Origin: GCA-003244245 sp052390495
GTDB taxonomy: Bacteria; Actinomycetota; Actinomycetes; Mycobacteriales; Pseudonocardiaceae
Direction of reading: 5' to 3'
Length of the DNA stretch: 64,000 nucleotides
Assembly (NCBI GenBank): GCA_052390495.1
Contig: JBQTGW010000350.1
Location: forward strand, 1 to 64,000
Shown: positions 25,985-34,426 of the stretch, piece by piece
How positions within the stretch are numbered: the stretch's first letter is position 1
Layout of the letters: each line of letters starts with the position of its first letter
Made by a program: the position numbers and the translations under genes
The notes under the pieces: generated by a model
What the model was told of the DNA's origin: nothing
Databases searched by the model: none
Seen by the model: only the letters and a program-made list of their open reading frames with translations

Positions 25985-26940
25985 TCAGCCCCCGACGTGG
26001 ACGATGGGGCGGCGGGTGAGGTCCTGCTCTGCTTCGCGTAGCACCTCGCGAATCACTGGCGCGATCTCGCCTTGGCCGAACAGGACGAAGCGGAGCAGGT
26101 GAAGCTGGTGGTGATGAGGTAGCCGCTCATGATCACCGCCGCGACGGTGAGCAGCTTGCGGGTGTTGACGATGCGGTCGCGCAGCCGCTGCTCCTCGGTC
26201 GCGCCGTTGGCTTTGACCAGCGGCATCATGCTGACGCCGGTCTCGAAGCCGGACCGGACAGGCCGAGTACCAGCAGCGGGAACGCAAGCAGGGCCGTCAG
26301 TGCGATGCTCCCGGTGCTGCCGATGGTGAGTAGATTGTCCACCCAGCGCTCCACCAGCACCGGCTCGCCGATTCTGCGCACCAGCCCGACCACCACCACG
26401 ACCGCGTTCAGCGCCAGGAATACCGCGACCAACGGCACCGCCACCCCGACGGCCTCGCTGAACCCGATCAGGAAGACTCCGCCCAGGATGAGCAGCAGCA
26501 CCACCGTGATCAGCACCTGCTGATCGGTGAGGAACTCGGGCGCGAAGTGGTTCTCCACGAAGTGCGCGGTGGCGTCGGCCGACGACAGTGTGATCGTGAT
26601 AATCCAGGACGTCGCGACGAAGCCGAGCAGTGTGAGGACGAAGAACTTGCCGCTCCAGCATGGCCACCGAACCGTGCCTGTGCGGGCTCTAGGCGCCCAC
26701 CCTCCGGTACATCGGCCGCATCCCGAACAGGGTCAGCACCACGATCAGCAGCGTGGCCAGCGGCGACACTACCCCGGCGGCCAAGGCGGCGATGCCGGGC
26801 AGGTAGCTCAGTGTGGAGAAGTAGTCGACCCCGGTCAGGCACATCACCTTCCACCACGGATGCTCCTCGTGGTGGGCCTGCTTCGCTGCCGGGCCGGGGT
26901 GTCCGGCCGACAGACCGTTGAACGGCTGCGGATCACGTGG
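25985..26940 (-). pseudogene. broken APC-type amino acid permease
   Basis: Reading from 26940, the intact start AAKQAHHEEHPWWKVMCLTG, VDYFSTLSYLPGIAALAAGV and LFGMRPMYRRVGA meets an in-frame TAG near 26690. A deletion then removes the segment before GKFFVLTLLGFVATS and shifts the frame. Another frame carries FAPEFLTDQQVLITVVLLLI and GFSEAVGVAVPLVAVFLALN; another shift leads to GFETGVSMMPLVKANG; and the tail IAPVIREVLREAEQDL is in yet another frame. At least three lesions remove most of a protein normally near 600-700 residues with 12 membrane helices. Confidence 0.85.
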
Positions 26941-27253
26941 CTGGTCCTTCGTTGTGTTCTGGTCTGGCTGGCTGATCGATCCGCGGCGTCACTGCGTGGC
27001 CGGGGACGAGCAGGGTTACCCGCAGCCCCGGTGGCCTTCCGTCGGCTCGCAGCAGGCGAGTTTCCACGACCGCGAGCTCGCGGCCGTGCGCGGTCGCCAG
27101 CCGCATCAGCAGCAGGCCCGGCACGATCAGCGACATGTCGTAGCCCCGGGGGTTGACCCACGTCGGGCGCGAGCGCGCATCGTCCACGACGCACGCCAGA
27201 TCGACCCACACCTTGGGGAACCCACGCAGCCGCTCCGGTCGAGGATCGAACAC
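26933..27253 (-). CDS. hypothetical protein upstream of broken permease
   Basis: A 106-residue frame from ATG at 27253: FDPRPERLRGFPKVWVDLAC, VVDDARSRPTWVNPRGYDMS and LIVPGLLLMRLATAHGREL. The sequence is protein-like and soluble, but no ribosome binding site is clear and the end overlaps the start of the permease pseudogene. It could be an intact small gene or another remnant in this decayed region. Confidence 0.3.
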   Translation of the reverse strand: MFDPRPERLRGFPKVWVDLACVVDDARSRPTWVNPRGYDMSLIVPGLLLMRLATAHGRELAVVETRLLRADGRPPGLRVTLLVPGHAVTPRIDQPARPEHNEGPAT

Positions 27254-27384
27254 ATGTTCGATGATGCGTTATCATCGTCGCCTGGACCAGCCCACCGAGC
27301 GGTACGGCAGTGAACTACCGCAACCGGTGACGCGCAGGGTGGTCACGGATCGTCGCGAAACTGTGGGAGACAGGGACTGGGTGG

Positions 27385-27420
27385 CGCGGGAAATGTGCAT
27401 CGGCAGTCGCGGGAAATGTG
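27385..27420 (+). repeat. 13-base direct repeat, 23-base period
   Basis: CGCGGGAAATGTG occurs at 27385-27397 and again at 27408-27420, 23 bases apart, immediately before a remnant of a DUF4143 ATPase gene. The intact DUF4143 gene at 34427 also has a direct repeat with exactly 23-base spacing just upstream, containing a similar CGGG-rich core. Confidence 0.85.
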
Positions 27421-27429
27421 TAGCCGCCA

Positions 27430-27658
27430 GGAGGTGGATCTGATCATCGATCTGGGTGGTGGCCGTACGATCGGTATTGAAATCAAGGCCACCTCCGCGC
27501 CGGGTCGTCGGGATGCGCAGCACCTCGCCTGGCTGCACGAACGGCTCGGTGAGCAGTTCGTGCGCGGAATCGTGTTCCACACCGGACCCCAGCCGTTCGA
27601 ACTCGGCGAACGGATCTGGGCATTGCCGATCTGCGCTCTGTGGCCGAAGGCTCACTGA
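27430..27658 (+). pseudogene. C-terminal remnant of a DUF4143 AAA ATPase
   Basis: The frame reads EVDLIIDLGGGRTIGIEIKA, the PD-(D/E)xK-like nuclease motif of DUF4143 proteins, then LAWLHERLGEQFVRGIVFHT and ends ALPICALWPKAH. It aligns with the end of the intact protein at 34427-35689 (EVDLVLEAADGRVVAIEVKA, LTQLRDRLGTRFVAGLLVTL). About 330 N-terminal residues are missing; the paired direct repeats that normally precede the gene sit right at the break, so an internal deletion is likely. Confidence 0.8.
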
Positions 27659-27744
27659 GGTGACGCGACCCGATCCGATCGGACGCAGGCAAAAAGTGTC
27701 GGTGCTGTCGTGCAGACTGGCCTCGAGCAGGAAGGAGGGGGACC

Positions 27745-28323
27745 ATGACGGTCATGACCGAACCGATCGGACTTGCTGAGGGTCACCCGTTCACGGTGCA
27801 TGACCTGGAGGCGATGCCTGATGATGGACGGCGCTATGAGCTCATCGACGGGATGCTGCTGGCGACCCCGGCGCCGGGCTGGTCGCACCAGGAGATGTCG
27901 CTCGCCCTGTGTGTGGAGCTGCGGGCTGCGTGCCCGCCGGAGCTGCGGGTGCTAGCGGCGCCGTTCGCGGTACGGACCGCGCTCACCACCGAGGTGCAGC
28001 CCGATGTGCTGGTGGCGCGCTACGCCGACCTCACGGAGGCCAATCTGCCGGTGGCGCCGCTGCTGGTGGCGGAGGTGTTGTCGCGCAGTACCCAGCTGGG
28101 TGACCGTAATACGAAGAAGGCCCATTACGAGCGGCTGGGCGTGCCGTCGTACTGGTTGCTCGACCCGGTCCAGCCCGGTGGGCTGGAGGTCTACGAACTC
28201 GACGAACAGGGTCAGTATCAGCTGACGGCGAAGGTGAGCGGCGAGGAGGTCTACGTCGCGTCCCGGCCATTCCCGGTGCGGATATGCCCGGCACGGCTGC
28301 TCGATGGCCTGCGCCCGCACTGA
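27745..28323 (+). CDS. Uma2 family (DUF820) endonuclease-like protein
   Basis: 192 residues from an ATG with AGGAGGGG upstream. The DUF820/Uma2 fold of the PD-(D/E)xK superfamily shows in YELIDGMLLATPAPGWSHQE, EVQPDVLVARYADLTEANLP (catalytic Asp), LLVAEVLSRSTQLGDRNTKK (Glu and Lys) and HYERLGVPSYWLLDP. The cellular role of these proteins is not established; they are frequent in accessory DNA of actinomycetes and cyanobacteria. All expected active-site positions are present, so it looks functional. Confidence 0.88.
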   Translation: MTVMTEPIGLAEGHPFTVHDLEAMPDDGRRYELIDGMLLATPAPGWSHQEMSLALCVELRAACPPELRVLAAPFAVRTALTTEVQPDVLVARYADLTEANLPVAPLLVAEVLSRSTQLGDRNTKKAHYERLGVPSYWLLDPVQPGGLEVYELDEQGQYQLTAKVSGEEVYVASRPFPVRICPARLLDGLRPH

Positions 28324-28335
28324 ATTCCCATGCCC

Positions 28336-29121
28336 TTATTGGGCGAGGTACCCACCGTCGACCGGGAGCACTGTGCCGGTGATGAAGGAGGCATCGTCCG
28401 AGGCGAGGAAGGCGATAGCGCTGGCGACTTCCTCGGGTTCACCGATCCTGCCGAGCGGATGCCTGCGCTCGATCTCGGCGAGATAAGCGGCCCCGCCTGG
28501 TTCCTGAGGCAGCCGTAGTACCCGATCGGTGCGGATAGTCCCCGGTGCGACGGCGTTCACCCGGATGCCCTCGCCCGCCCATTCCACCGCCAGGTGTTTT
28601 GTCAAACCGGAGGCCACGAATTTGGCGGGACCGTAGGTACTTTGGCTGGACTGTCCAGCGAGGCCGGAAATGGATGAAAGGCAGACGATCGACCCGCCGC
28701 CTGCGGTCACCATATGTTCGATGGCGTACTTGCAGGTCAAGAACATGCCGCGACCGTCGATGGCCATGACCTGGTCCCAGTCGTCTCCGGACGCCTCAGT
28801 GATCTTGTTGAGCGGGATGATCCCGGCGTTGGCGACGAGGATGTCGACTCGGCCGTACCGCTCGACGCCGGTGTCGATCATCCGGCGGGCGTCTGCCGCC
28901 ACCGACACGTCACCGATTACCGTCGCCACCTGCGCACCGTCAGCGGCTAGTACGTCACTGAGCTCTTCGAGGGCAGATCGGTCGACATCAGTGACCGTGA
29001 GTCGCGCGCCCTCGGCGGCGAATCGTACGGCTGTCGCGCGGCCGATACCTTTGGCCGCGCCGGTGATGACGGCTGACTTTCCGGACAGGCGGCCAGGCCG
29101 GGCCTCGGGTGCGTTTGCCAA
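28336..29121 (-). CDS. short-chain dehydrogenase/reductase
   Basis: A 261-residue classical SDR. The cofactor site is AVITGAAKGIGRATAVRFAA, followed by DVD (NAD(H) preference suggested), NAGII, the catalytic Ser in IVCLSSISGLAGQSSQSTYG with the YGPAKF Tyr-Lys pair, and VNAVAPGTIRTD. The C-terminus FITGTVLPVDGGYLAQ is typical. The TTG at 29121 was chosen because AGAGAGGG lies eight bases upstream; an ATG at 29190 gives 23 extra residues but no Shine-Dalgarno. It resembles 3-oxoacyl-ACP reductase-like enzymes; substrate unknown. Convergent with the Uma2 gene. Confidence 0.88.
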   Translation of the reverse strand: MANAPEARPGRLSGKSAVITGAAKGIGRATAVRFAAEGARLTVTDVDRSALEELSDVLAADGAQVATVIGDVSVAADARRMIDTGVERYGRVDILVANAGIIPLNKITEASGDDWDQVMAIDGRGMFLTCKYAIEHMVTAGGGSIVCLSSISGLAGQSSQSTYGPAKFVASGLTKHLAVEWAGEGIRVNAVAPGTIRTDRVLRLPQEPGGAAYLAEIERRHPLGRIGEPEEVASAIAFLASDDASFITGTVLPVDGGYLAQ

Positions 29122-29520
29122 CGCGTTCACCCTCTCTTGAGTCGTGTGTGGACCTCGGATAACCAGCACCGATGAGATCACCACTTTCATCGACTACGCT
29201 ACGCCGGTCGTTTCCCTGGCGCTTCGCCACATCGTGTGGCCAGACGATGTGAGGGTAACCACCACCGAGTCCACATCCTCTCGATCAGCGTGAATGGTGA
29301 AGTCCGGCTTGCGCTTCAGCTCGACACCTTCACTACCCGTACTGGCTCGGTCGTTACATAGTCGGCTGCCTGCGGTGCACTACTCGTCGGCCTCAGCTCC
29401 AGCTGGAATAGTCAGCCAGGGGCGGGGATTGCGGCAGGTTGAAAAAGTCATCCATGAATTTTTTCTGAGACCGTGCCGGAAGGCCGGAAACTGTCAGACC
29501 TGGTGTCTAGAGTCGGGGTT
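29122..29520. other. intergenic region between SDR and DUF222/HNH genes
   Basis: About 400 bases of divergent upstream sequence. Open frames lack motifs. A T-rich patch near 29455-29466 is the most AT-rich part and may belong to the promoter of the DUF222 gene, but no clear -35/-10 pair is seen. Confidence 0.4.
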
Positions 29521-31419
29521 GTGACAGTGCGGCAGCTGATTCCGGAGGGTTTGGCGCAGATGGCGCCGGGCCCGCAGCTGAGTGCTGTGCTGGGTGATCT
29601 CGACATTCATGCGCTGACTGGGTCGGATCTGATGGACGTGCTGCAGGCACGGGCACGTCAGCTTTCCCACGATCAGGCTCAGTTCCTGGCAGTGATGGCC
29701 GAGATCGGGCGGTGTGACCCTGCTGCCGGGCCGGACGAGGTGGCCCGGCAGCCTGAGCCGTCCGGTGCCGCCGAGCCCCTGGTGTCGGCTGCGGACGAGA
29801 TTCGGGCGGCGCTGGCCTGGACCCGCAATGCCGCCTACCGGGAGTACCACTTCGCCCAAGCTTTGCTGGGGCGGCTGCCCGCGGTGTTCACCGCGCTGGA
29901 CGACGGGGTGATCTGCCGCAGCAAGGCGTGGCTGTTCAGCGAGTTGTGCGCGGAGTTGACCGACGAGCAGGCCCAGGTGGTGTGTGCTCGGCTGCTGCCG
30001 AAGGCTGGGCGGCTGACGACGGGGGAGCTGGCAGCGCGAATCAAGAAGTTGGCGATTGCCCTGGATCCCGAGTGGGCGGCACGCCGGTACGCCACTGCGG
30101 TGCGGGACCGGGATGTGATCGGGTACCTGGATGAGGACGGCACCGCGACGGTGACTGGACGCAGGCTGCCCGCCGATCAGGCCGCTGCCGCGTGCGCTCG
30201 GATCGAGGAGCTGGCCAAGGCTGCGAAACGCGCCGGACATCCCGGGCGGATCGGCCCGTTGCGGGCCGACATCTACGTTGGCCTGCTCGACGGGCGCTGG
30301 GCGCACGCCACCCGCGAGGAGATCATCGCTGACCTCCTGGCCCAGGCCACCCCCGATGGCACTGCGCAGGACCCAGTTCCCGAAGGCACCTCGGACGGCA
30401 ATCCCGCCACCGGCGCCCCAGCTGACGGTGATAGCGCGCCTGACGGTGATAGCGCGCCTGACGGTGCTGTCGGCCCCGTTGCCGCTGACCCCGTTGCCGA
30501 CGCCCCGGCTGCCCCGGATCACAGGGGCAGTGGAGGTGGTACGGAGCAGCCCACCGAAGGGCGTCGGGTGGGGGTGGAGCTGCGGGTAGGGCTGTGCACT
30601 CTGCTCGGGCGGGACCGGCATCCTGGGGAGATTCCCGGCTGGGGACCGGTGACCGCCGAGACCGCCCGCGCGGTCGCGGCCACCCAGCACGCTACGGAGT
30701 GGCGCTACGCGCTCACCGACTCCGAGGGACAGCTGATCTTGGCCGGTACCACCCGGCGTCGACCCGCCCCCACACCCGGCGATGAACCCGACGCGGGCCG
30801 ACAGTGCCGGGGCGGGATCGTGGAGCTGCACCTGCCCGCCAGTGCGCTCACTGAACTCGCCTCAGATCCCGAGGCATGCGGCGGCTGGGCCGCAGTGATC
30901 ACTGATATTGCCGGCCAGTACGCCGCCTATTGCGACCAGGACACTCCGGGTGCCCGGCGTGCGCAGAAACAAAACCCGGGCGCCCGGTTCGCCGGGGCAG
31001 TGCTGCGTCGGCACGTCCAGATTCGCGACCGGTTCTGTGTGTATCCCGGCTGCCGTTGCCCGGCTCGCCGTGCCGACCTGGACCACACCGTGGATCACTG
31101 CCACGGCGGGCCCGCCACTGATGGCAACTCCGGTCCGCTGTGCCCCCACGACCACGGGCTCAAGCACGAAGGGGGCTGGCGGCTGCGCCAGCCCGAACCT
31201 GGCCACTTCCAATGGACCAGCCCGCTGGGCCGAACCTACGAGACCCGGCCCCAGCCCATCACAACCGACCTGCCCGATCCCCTCCCCGGGCCGGACTACC
31301 CCGACTACCCACCGTCGGCCACCTTCGATGATGACGGGAACATCTTCTACCGGCCGCCTCCCAAACCGGACTCCCCAGCCCCACCACCGCCAGACCCCGA
31401 CGAACCGCCCCCTTTTTAG
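29521..31419 (+). CDS. DUF222 protein with C-terminal HNH nuclease (13E12-type)
   Basis: About 630 residues. The DUF222 region runs through RAALAWTRNAAYREYHFAQA, LFSELCAELTDEQAQVVCAR and RLPADQAAAACARIEELAKA. A low-complexity linker with a PDGDSA repeat follows. The C-terminus has the HNH nuclease: RDRFCVYPGCRCPARRADLD, HTVDHCHGGPATDGNSG, LCPHDHGLKHEGGWRL, with paired cysteines for zinc and catalytic His. The end is Pro-rich. Such multi-copy genes behave like selfish or repeat elements in actinobacteria. GTG 29521 is a choice; a GTG at 29473 is in frame and neither has a strong ribosome binding site. Confidence 0.88.
   Translation: MTVRQLIPEGLAQMAPGPQLSAVLGDLDIHALTGSDLMDVLQARARQLSHDQAQFLAVMAEIGRCDPAAGPDEVARQPEPSGAAEPLVSAADEIRAALAWTRNAAYREYHFAQALLGRLPAVFTALDDGVICRSKAWLFSELCAELTDEQAQVVCARLLPKAGRLTTGELAARIKKLAIALDPEWAARRYATAVRDRDVIGYLDEDGTATVTGRRLPADQAAAACARIEELAKAAKRAGHPGRIGPLRADIYVGLLDGRWAHATREEIIADLLAQATPDGTAQDPVPEGTSDGNPATGAPADGDSAPDGDSAPDGAVGPVAADPVADAPAAPDHRGSGGGTEQPTEGRRVGVELRVGLCTLLGRDRHPGEIPGWGPVTAETARAVAATQHATEWRYALTDSEGQLILAGTTRRRPAPTPGDEPDAGRQCRGGIVELHLPASALTELASDPEACGGWAAVITDIAGQYAAYCDQDTPGARRAQKQNPGARFAGAVLRRHVQIRDRFCVYPGCRCPARRADLDHTVDHCHGGPATDGNSGPLCPHDHGLKHEGGWRLRQPEPGHFQWTSPLGRTYETRPQPITTDLPDPLPGPDYPDYPPSATFDDDGNIFYRPPPKPDSPAPPPPDPDEPPPF
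30422..30473 (+). repeat. 18-base tandem repeat inside the DUF222 linker
   Basis: CTGACGGTGATAGCGCGC is repeated exactly at 30422-30439 and 30440-30457, with a diverging third unit. It encodes the DGDSAP repeat in the linker between DUF222 and HNH domains. Confidence 0.85.
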
Positions 31420-31431
31420 TCGACGCGGGAG

Positions 31432-31512
31432 TAGTCCATCACCACGTCCACTCCGGCGGGTCCACGTCGAGCCACAGGGCGATGAGCCCCCGGGCGGTTT
31501 CGGCGGCGCCGG
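31432..31512 (-). pseudogene. N-terminal fragment of an actinobacterial HicB-like antitoxin
   Basis: One minus-strand frame reads GQTRTVAGAAETARGLIALW and LDVDPPEWTW before a stop. This matches the pattern (TRTVAEAE..ARxLIALxLDVDP) of HicB-like proteins whose normal continuation ends in an HTH. The rest is absent, so this is a short remnant. Evidence is pattern memory only. Confidence 0.45.
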
Positions 31513-31588
31513 CGACGGTGCGCGTCTGCCCGACGCGGAGACCTGGTGTCGCGGAACCGCAGTCTGGTGTGTTCCGCAGGCGCATCGA

Positions 31589-31792
31589 CTACGACGAGAC
31601 GAGCTGGTGGGCTCGCTGGTAGGACACTCCCAGAGCCGCGCCCACGTCGCGCAGACTCATGCCCTGCTCCGCCAGCAGCCGAGCGGCTTGGTTCAGGCAT
31701 CCCACGAAACCGGGTACCGTGACCGTGGCAGGCAAGCCCAGCACTGACATCCCCACTGGGACCGAGCGGAACATCCGCAAGCAGGCAGGCAT
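31589..31792 (-). pseudogene. HTH tail of a HicB-like antitoxin
   Basis: The frame ends LNQAARLLAEQGMSLRDVGA, ALGVSYQRAHQLVSS, the characteristic C-terminal HTH of the same actinobacterial HicB-like family. The upstream part (from ATG 31792) does not resemble the expected N-terminal domain and no ribosome binding site is clear, so it looks like the surviving 3' end of a deleted gene. It is divergent from the intact HicB gene at 31808. Confidence 0.5.
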
Positions 31793-31807
31793 CCGAGGAG
31801 GGTCGGA

Positions 31808-32029
31808 GTGAGCACGTACGCGATCATCATCGAGCGTGGCGAGACTGGTAGCTACGGCGCGTGGAGTCCCGACTTACCTGGCTGTGTCGCCGTCGCCGAA
31901 GACCAGGACGAATGTCTGACGCTCATGCGCGAGGCGATCGAGTTCCACCTTGCGGGTCTCCGCGAGGACGGCCAGCCGATCCCGCACCCAGGCACGGTTG
32001 CCGCCACCACGTTCACCACGGCCGCCTGA
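31808..32029 (+). CDS. HicB-family antitoxin
   Basis: 73 residues from a GTG preceded by GAGGAGGGTCGGA. The HicB fold is clear: YAIIIERGETGSYGAWSPDL, PGCVAVAEDQDECLTLMREA, IEFHLAGLREDGQPIPHP, ending TVAATTFTTAA. HicB antitoxins normally neutralise a HicA mRNA interferase encoded next to them; no HicA frame is visible on either side, so this is an orphan. It lies between antitoxin remnants and an XRE/DUF397 pair. Confidence 0.82.
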   Translation: MSTYAIIIERGETGSYGAWSPDLPGCVAVAEDQDECLTLMREAIEFHLAGLREDGQPIPHPGTVAATTFTTAA

Positions 32030-32116
32030 CTCTTCATCGACGTACTCGGCTGCGGTCGACGTGAGCTGCCGGTCGATCTCAGTCTCAGATTGGGTCGTCA
32101 TCGGGTAGCAGTCTGG

Positions 32117-32350
32117 TCAGTGGTGGAGCTGGTCGTTCGCGACGGCGTGTAGGAAGGTGATCCAGGGCTGGTGGGGGGTGGTGAGGGTGGTGCGGTGGGT
32201 GCTGTCGGGGTGTTGTTTGCTGTCCTGGATACCGATCCAGCCGTTGGCTGTGCCGACCAGCACGCAGTTCCCGGTCCCGGTGGAACGGCTGGACTTGCGA
32301 TAGGGGGCGTGCGCCAGCGCCGTCCGCGCTGCGGCGTCTGGTGTCCTCAT
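32117..32350 (-). CDS. DUF397 protein
   Basis: 77 residues beginning MRTPDAAARTALAHAPYRKS. The DUF397 core is SSRSTGTGNCVLVGTANGWI, GIQDSKQHPDS and the C-terminal PWITFLHAVAN. The ATG overlaps the stop of the upstream XRE-DUF5753 gene (ATGA), so the two are translationally coupled. DUF397 proteins are the small partners of these regulators, in the style of the Scr1/BldB-related pairs of Streptomyces; the exact mechanism is not established here. Confidence 0.9.
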   Translation of the reverse strand: MRTPDAAARTALAHAPYRKSSRSTGTGNCVLVGTANGWIGIQDSKQHPDSTHRTTLTTPHQPWITFLHAVANDQLHH

Positions 32351-33189
32351 GGGGGTAACTCCTCGATCAGGTCGCTCATCAGGGCGACGGAGTCCTGGGG
32401 TGATAGCGCCCGGCCTTGGACCGAACCGAACGCGTAATTGTACTGCCGGACTTCGCGGTTGCGTTCGTGCACCACCCACGAGGTCTGGCCGTCCACGCAT
32501 ACCGCCTCGGGGTCGGTCTCCAGTGGCCATTGGATGATCGCGAACTGGTCACCGAGCGCTGCATGGGCGTCGGCGGTGAACGGCACGATCTGCACCGTCA
32601 CGTCGTATTCGCGCACTGCTGCGGTGAGGTGTTCAAGCTGCTTGCGTAGCAGCGCAGGTCCGCCGACCTGTTGGCGGACTGCGGCCTCGGACAGGATCGC
32701 GGTGAGTCGCATGCCCTTGGCCAGGCGCTGCTGGCGGCGCATCCGCAGCTCCAGGTAGCGGTCGATGTCCCCTACTCGCAGGTGCGGCACCGAGGCGGTG
32801 ATGATCCGTTCGGCGTACTCGCGGGTTTGCAGCAAACCCGGGATCACCGGGCCGTCGAAGCTGCGGATCCAGGAGGCGTCTTCCTCCAGTTCGATCAATG
32901 CCTGGATCGGCTCGGAGAGGATGTCGCCGTATGCTTGCCACCAGCCGGGGATGTGGGCTCGGGCGCGTAGGTCCTCCATCCGCGCGGCCACCTCGGCTGG
33001 GATCGCCAAGGTATCCACCAGGGTGGCCAGCGTCTCGGCGCTGATCTTCGTGCGGCCGTTCTCGATGCTGGACATGTGCGCCTGCTTGACTCCGATCGAC
33101 CCCCCGACCTGGGTCTGGTCGAGCTGGGCCTGCTCGCGGTAGTCGCGGAGCTGGGCGCCAAGGCGGCGGCTGCGGACGGTGGGGCGCAT
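32347..33189 (-). CDS. XRE-family regulator with DUF5753 domain, paired with DUF397
   Basis: 280 residues from ATG 33189, which has AAGGGAGAG five bases upstream; upstream in-frame codons are unsupported. The HTH is LGAQLRDYREQAQLDQTQVG, then KQAHMSSIENGRTKIS. DUF5753 follows with PGWWQAYGDILSEPIQALIE, GLLQTREYAERIITASVPHL and VRQYNYAFGSVQGRALSPQD. It forms an overlapping pair with the DUF397 gene. It is probably a dedicated repressor or antitoxin-like regulator; its targets are unknown. Confidence 0.92.
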   Translation of the reverse strand: MRPTVRSRRLGAQLRDYREQAQLDQTQVGGSIGVKQAHMSSIENGRTKISAETLATLVDTLAIPAEVAARMEDLRARAHIPGWWQAYGDILSEPIQALIELEEDASWIRSFDGPVIPGLLQTREYAERIITASVPHLRVGDIDRYLELRMRRQQRLAKGMRLTAILSEAAVRQQVGGPALLRKQLEHLTAAVREYDVTVQIVPFTADAHAALGDQFAIIQWPLETDPEAVCVDGQTSWVVHERNREVRQYNYAFGSVQGRALSPQDSVALMSDLIEELPP

Positions 33190-33384
33190 CGGGCTCTCCC
33201 TTGCGACGGGCGGGTGGGAGCTGGGACCTGGCGGTGACAAGACAGAGAGTGACAGCATCACCCGTTTACCGGACTGTGCGATCACAATGATTGTTGCGAG
33301 GACGACGAGCTGCCGTCGAGATTTCTGATCTTCACCTGCCCCGACCTTGATCAGGACGAGCAGAAGGCCCGCAGGGCCGGCTCC

Positions 33385-33609
33385 GTGATCGACCGCATCC
33401 TGCGGGCTATCTTCGAGGGATTGAGCGACCTGGAGGACGTCGAACGAGCCTTACGGCAGGCCGAGCCCACCAGCACCCGGGCCCGCCACGCCCGCGAACA
33501 ACTGCTCCACGCTCTCAGCAAGACCGATGATCTGATCGAAGGGGTATCCAACGCCGAGGGTGCGTTGATTTTCAACTGGAACAGGACCGCGGCACCGGCC
33601 CCGCGCTGA
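33385..33609 (+). CDS. small helical hypothetical protein
   Basis: 74 residues from a GTG: VIDRILRAIFEGLSDLEDVE, RALRQAEPTSTRARHAREQL, LHALSKTDDLIEGVSNAEGA. The frame is open further upstream to 33253 without a better start. Strong amphipathic helices suggest a real protein or its remnant. It is divergent from the XRE gene. The flanking stretches 33190-33384 and 33610-33757 hold nothing recognisable. Confidence 0.4.
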   Translation: MIDRILRAIFEGLSDLEDVERALRQAEPTSTRARHAREQLLHALSKTDDLIEGVSNAEGALIFNWNRTAAPAPR

Positions 33610-33757
33610 AGTGCCGTCCCCAGTTTGTCCGGTTCAGCAGTGCGGCCGGAGCGAGATGCTGCGTACCTGAGTCCGAGTACCACGCCCGCTCGGCTGCGGG
33701 GGATGACGCCGGAGTGCAGGAGCGACTACTATAACGGCCAGCAGGGCGCCGCGGGCG

Positions 33758-34319
33758 TCAGGCGAGTCGCAAGGCCAGGTGACCTGGGGCATACCGGGAG
33801 CCTGGCCTTACGCGTGTCCGGGCCGGGTCAGCAGTCTGTGACCACGTTGATCTCGTGAACGCAGTTGTCGAGCGCGTCACGAGAAGTGGAGTCGCCGAGA
33901 CGGTGCGGATGTCGCGTTGGTTGAGTTCTTGCTCCCGGGCTTCCATGCGTAGCTGCCTGACCCCGATTCTGTGAAGCTCGAGGACCAGGCGGGTCAGGCA
34001 GGCTGATCGTGCCCGCTCCTGACGTCGCTGCGGGACAGGAGATCCGATGGTGACCACGTGCGAGCAGCCCAAAGCGGCAACCTGCTTGACAGCCTGTTCC
34101 CGTTGACCGCGGGCGAGGTGGTTCCAGTGCAGTTTGTCGTCCGCCCGCCGCCCGCGGAGGCGCCGACGCAAGCTGAGCATCGCGTCTCGGACCTCCGCGC
34201 ATGACGCGGGATCGAGGACGACGGCAGCGAGCACGTAGAAGCCGTCCCGTCGGATGCTCGTTGAACGATTCGTCGGCGAACGCAGTCCGCAACGACGAGG
34301 ATGCGGGCAGATCAAGCAC
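33758..34319 (-). pseudogene. frameshifted DUF3800-like gene
   Basis: An ATG at 34319 starts MLDLPASSSLRTAFADESFN, the FxDES opening typical of DUF3800-type RNase H-like proteins. The frame is then lost near 34250 and continues as GFYVLAAVVLDPASCAEVRD, DKLHWNHLARGQREQAVKQV and CLTRLVLELHRIGVRQLRME in a second frame, ending in QELNQRDIRTV. Sequence after about 33900 makes sense in neither frame. Assignment to DUF3800 is by pattern and somewhat uncertain; the break is clear. Confidence 0.6.
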
Positions 34320-34381
34320 CCGCAGAGCCTATGAGACACGCCCGACAAGAGGCCGCGCCAGCGCCAGCTTGAGAGTCGTAA

Positions 34382-34425
34382 TGTCGGGTGATTGTGCCTC
34401 GTTTTGTCGGGTAATCTGGCCTCGT
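34382..34425 (+). repeat. 23-base-spaced direct repeat before DUF4143 ATPase gene
   Basis: TGTCGGGTGATTGTGCCTCGT (34382-34402, 21 bases; first 20 are TGTCGGGTGATTGTGCCTCG) and its second copy at 34405-34425 (core TGTCGGGTAATCTGGCCTCG) match at 17 of 21 positions. The second copy contains TAATCT, a fair -10 box, and ends two bases before the ATG at 34427, so the transcript may be leaderless and the repeats may be an operator. A like-spaced repeat precedes the DUF4143 remnant at 27430. Confidence 0.7.
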
Positions 34426-34426
34426 G

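Noticed and set aside
27254..27660. Possible CRISPR from repeated CGCGGGAAATGTG
   Set aside because: Only two copies with a 10-base gap; no array, no cas genes. Kept as a direct repeat instead.
31874..32101. 75-codon minus-strand frame beginning MTTQSETEIDRQ
   Set aside because: Its beginning looks protein-like, but most of it is antisense to the clear HicB fold on the plus strand.
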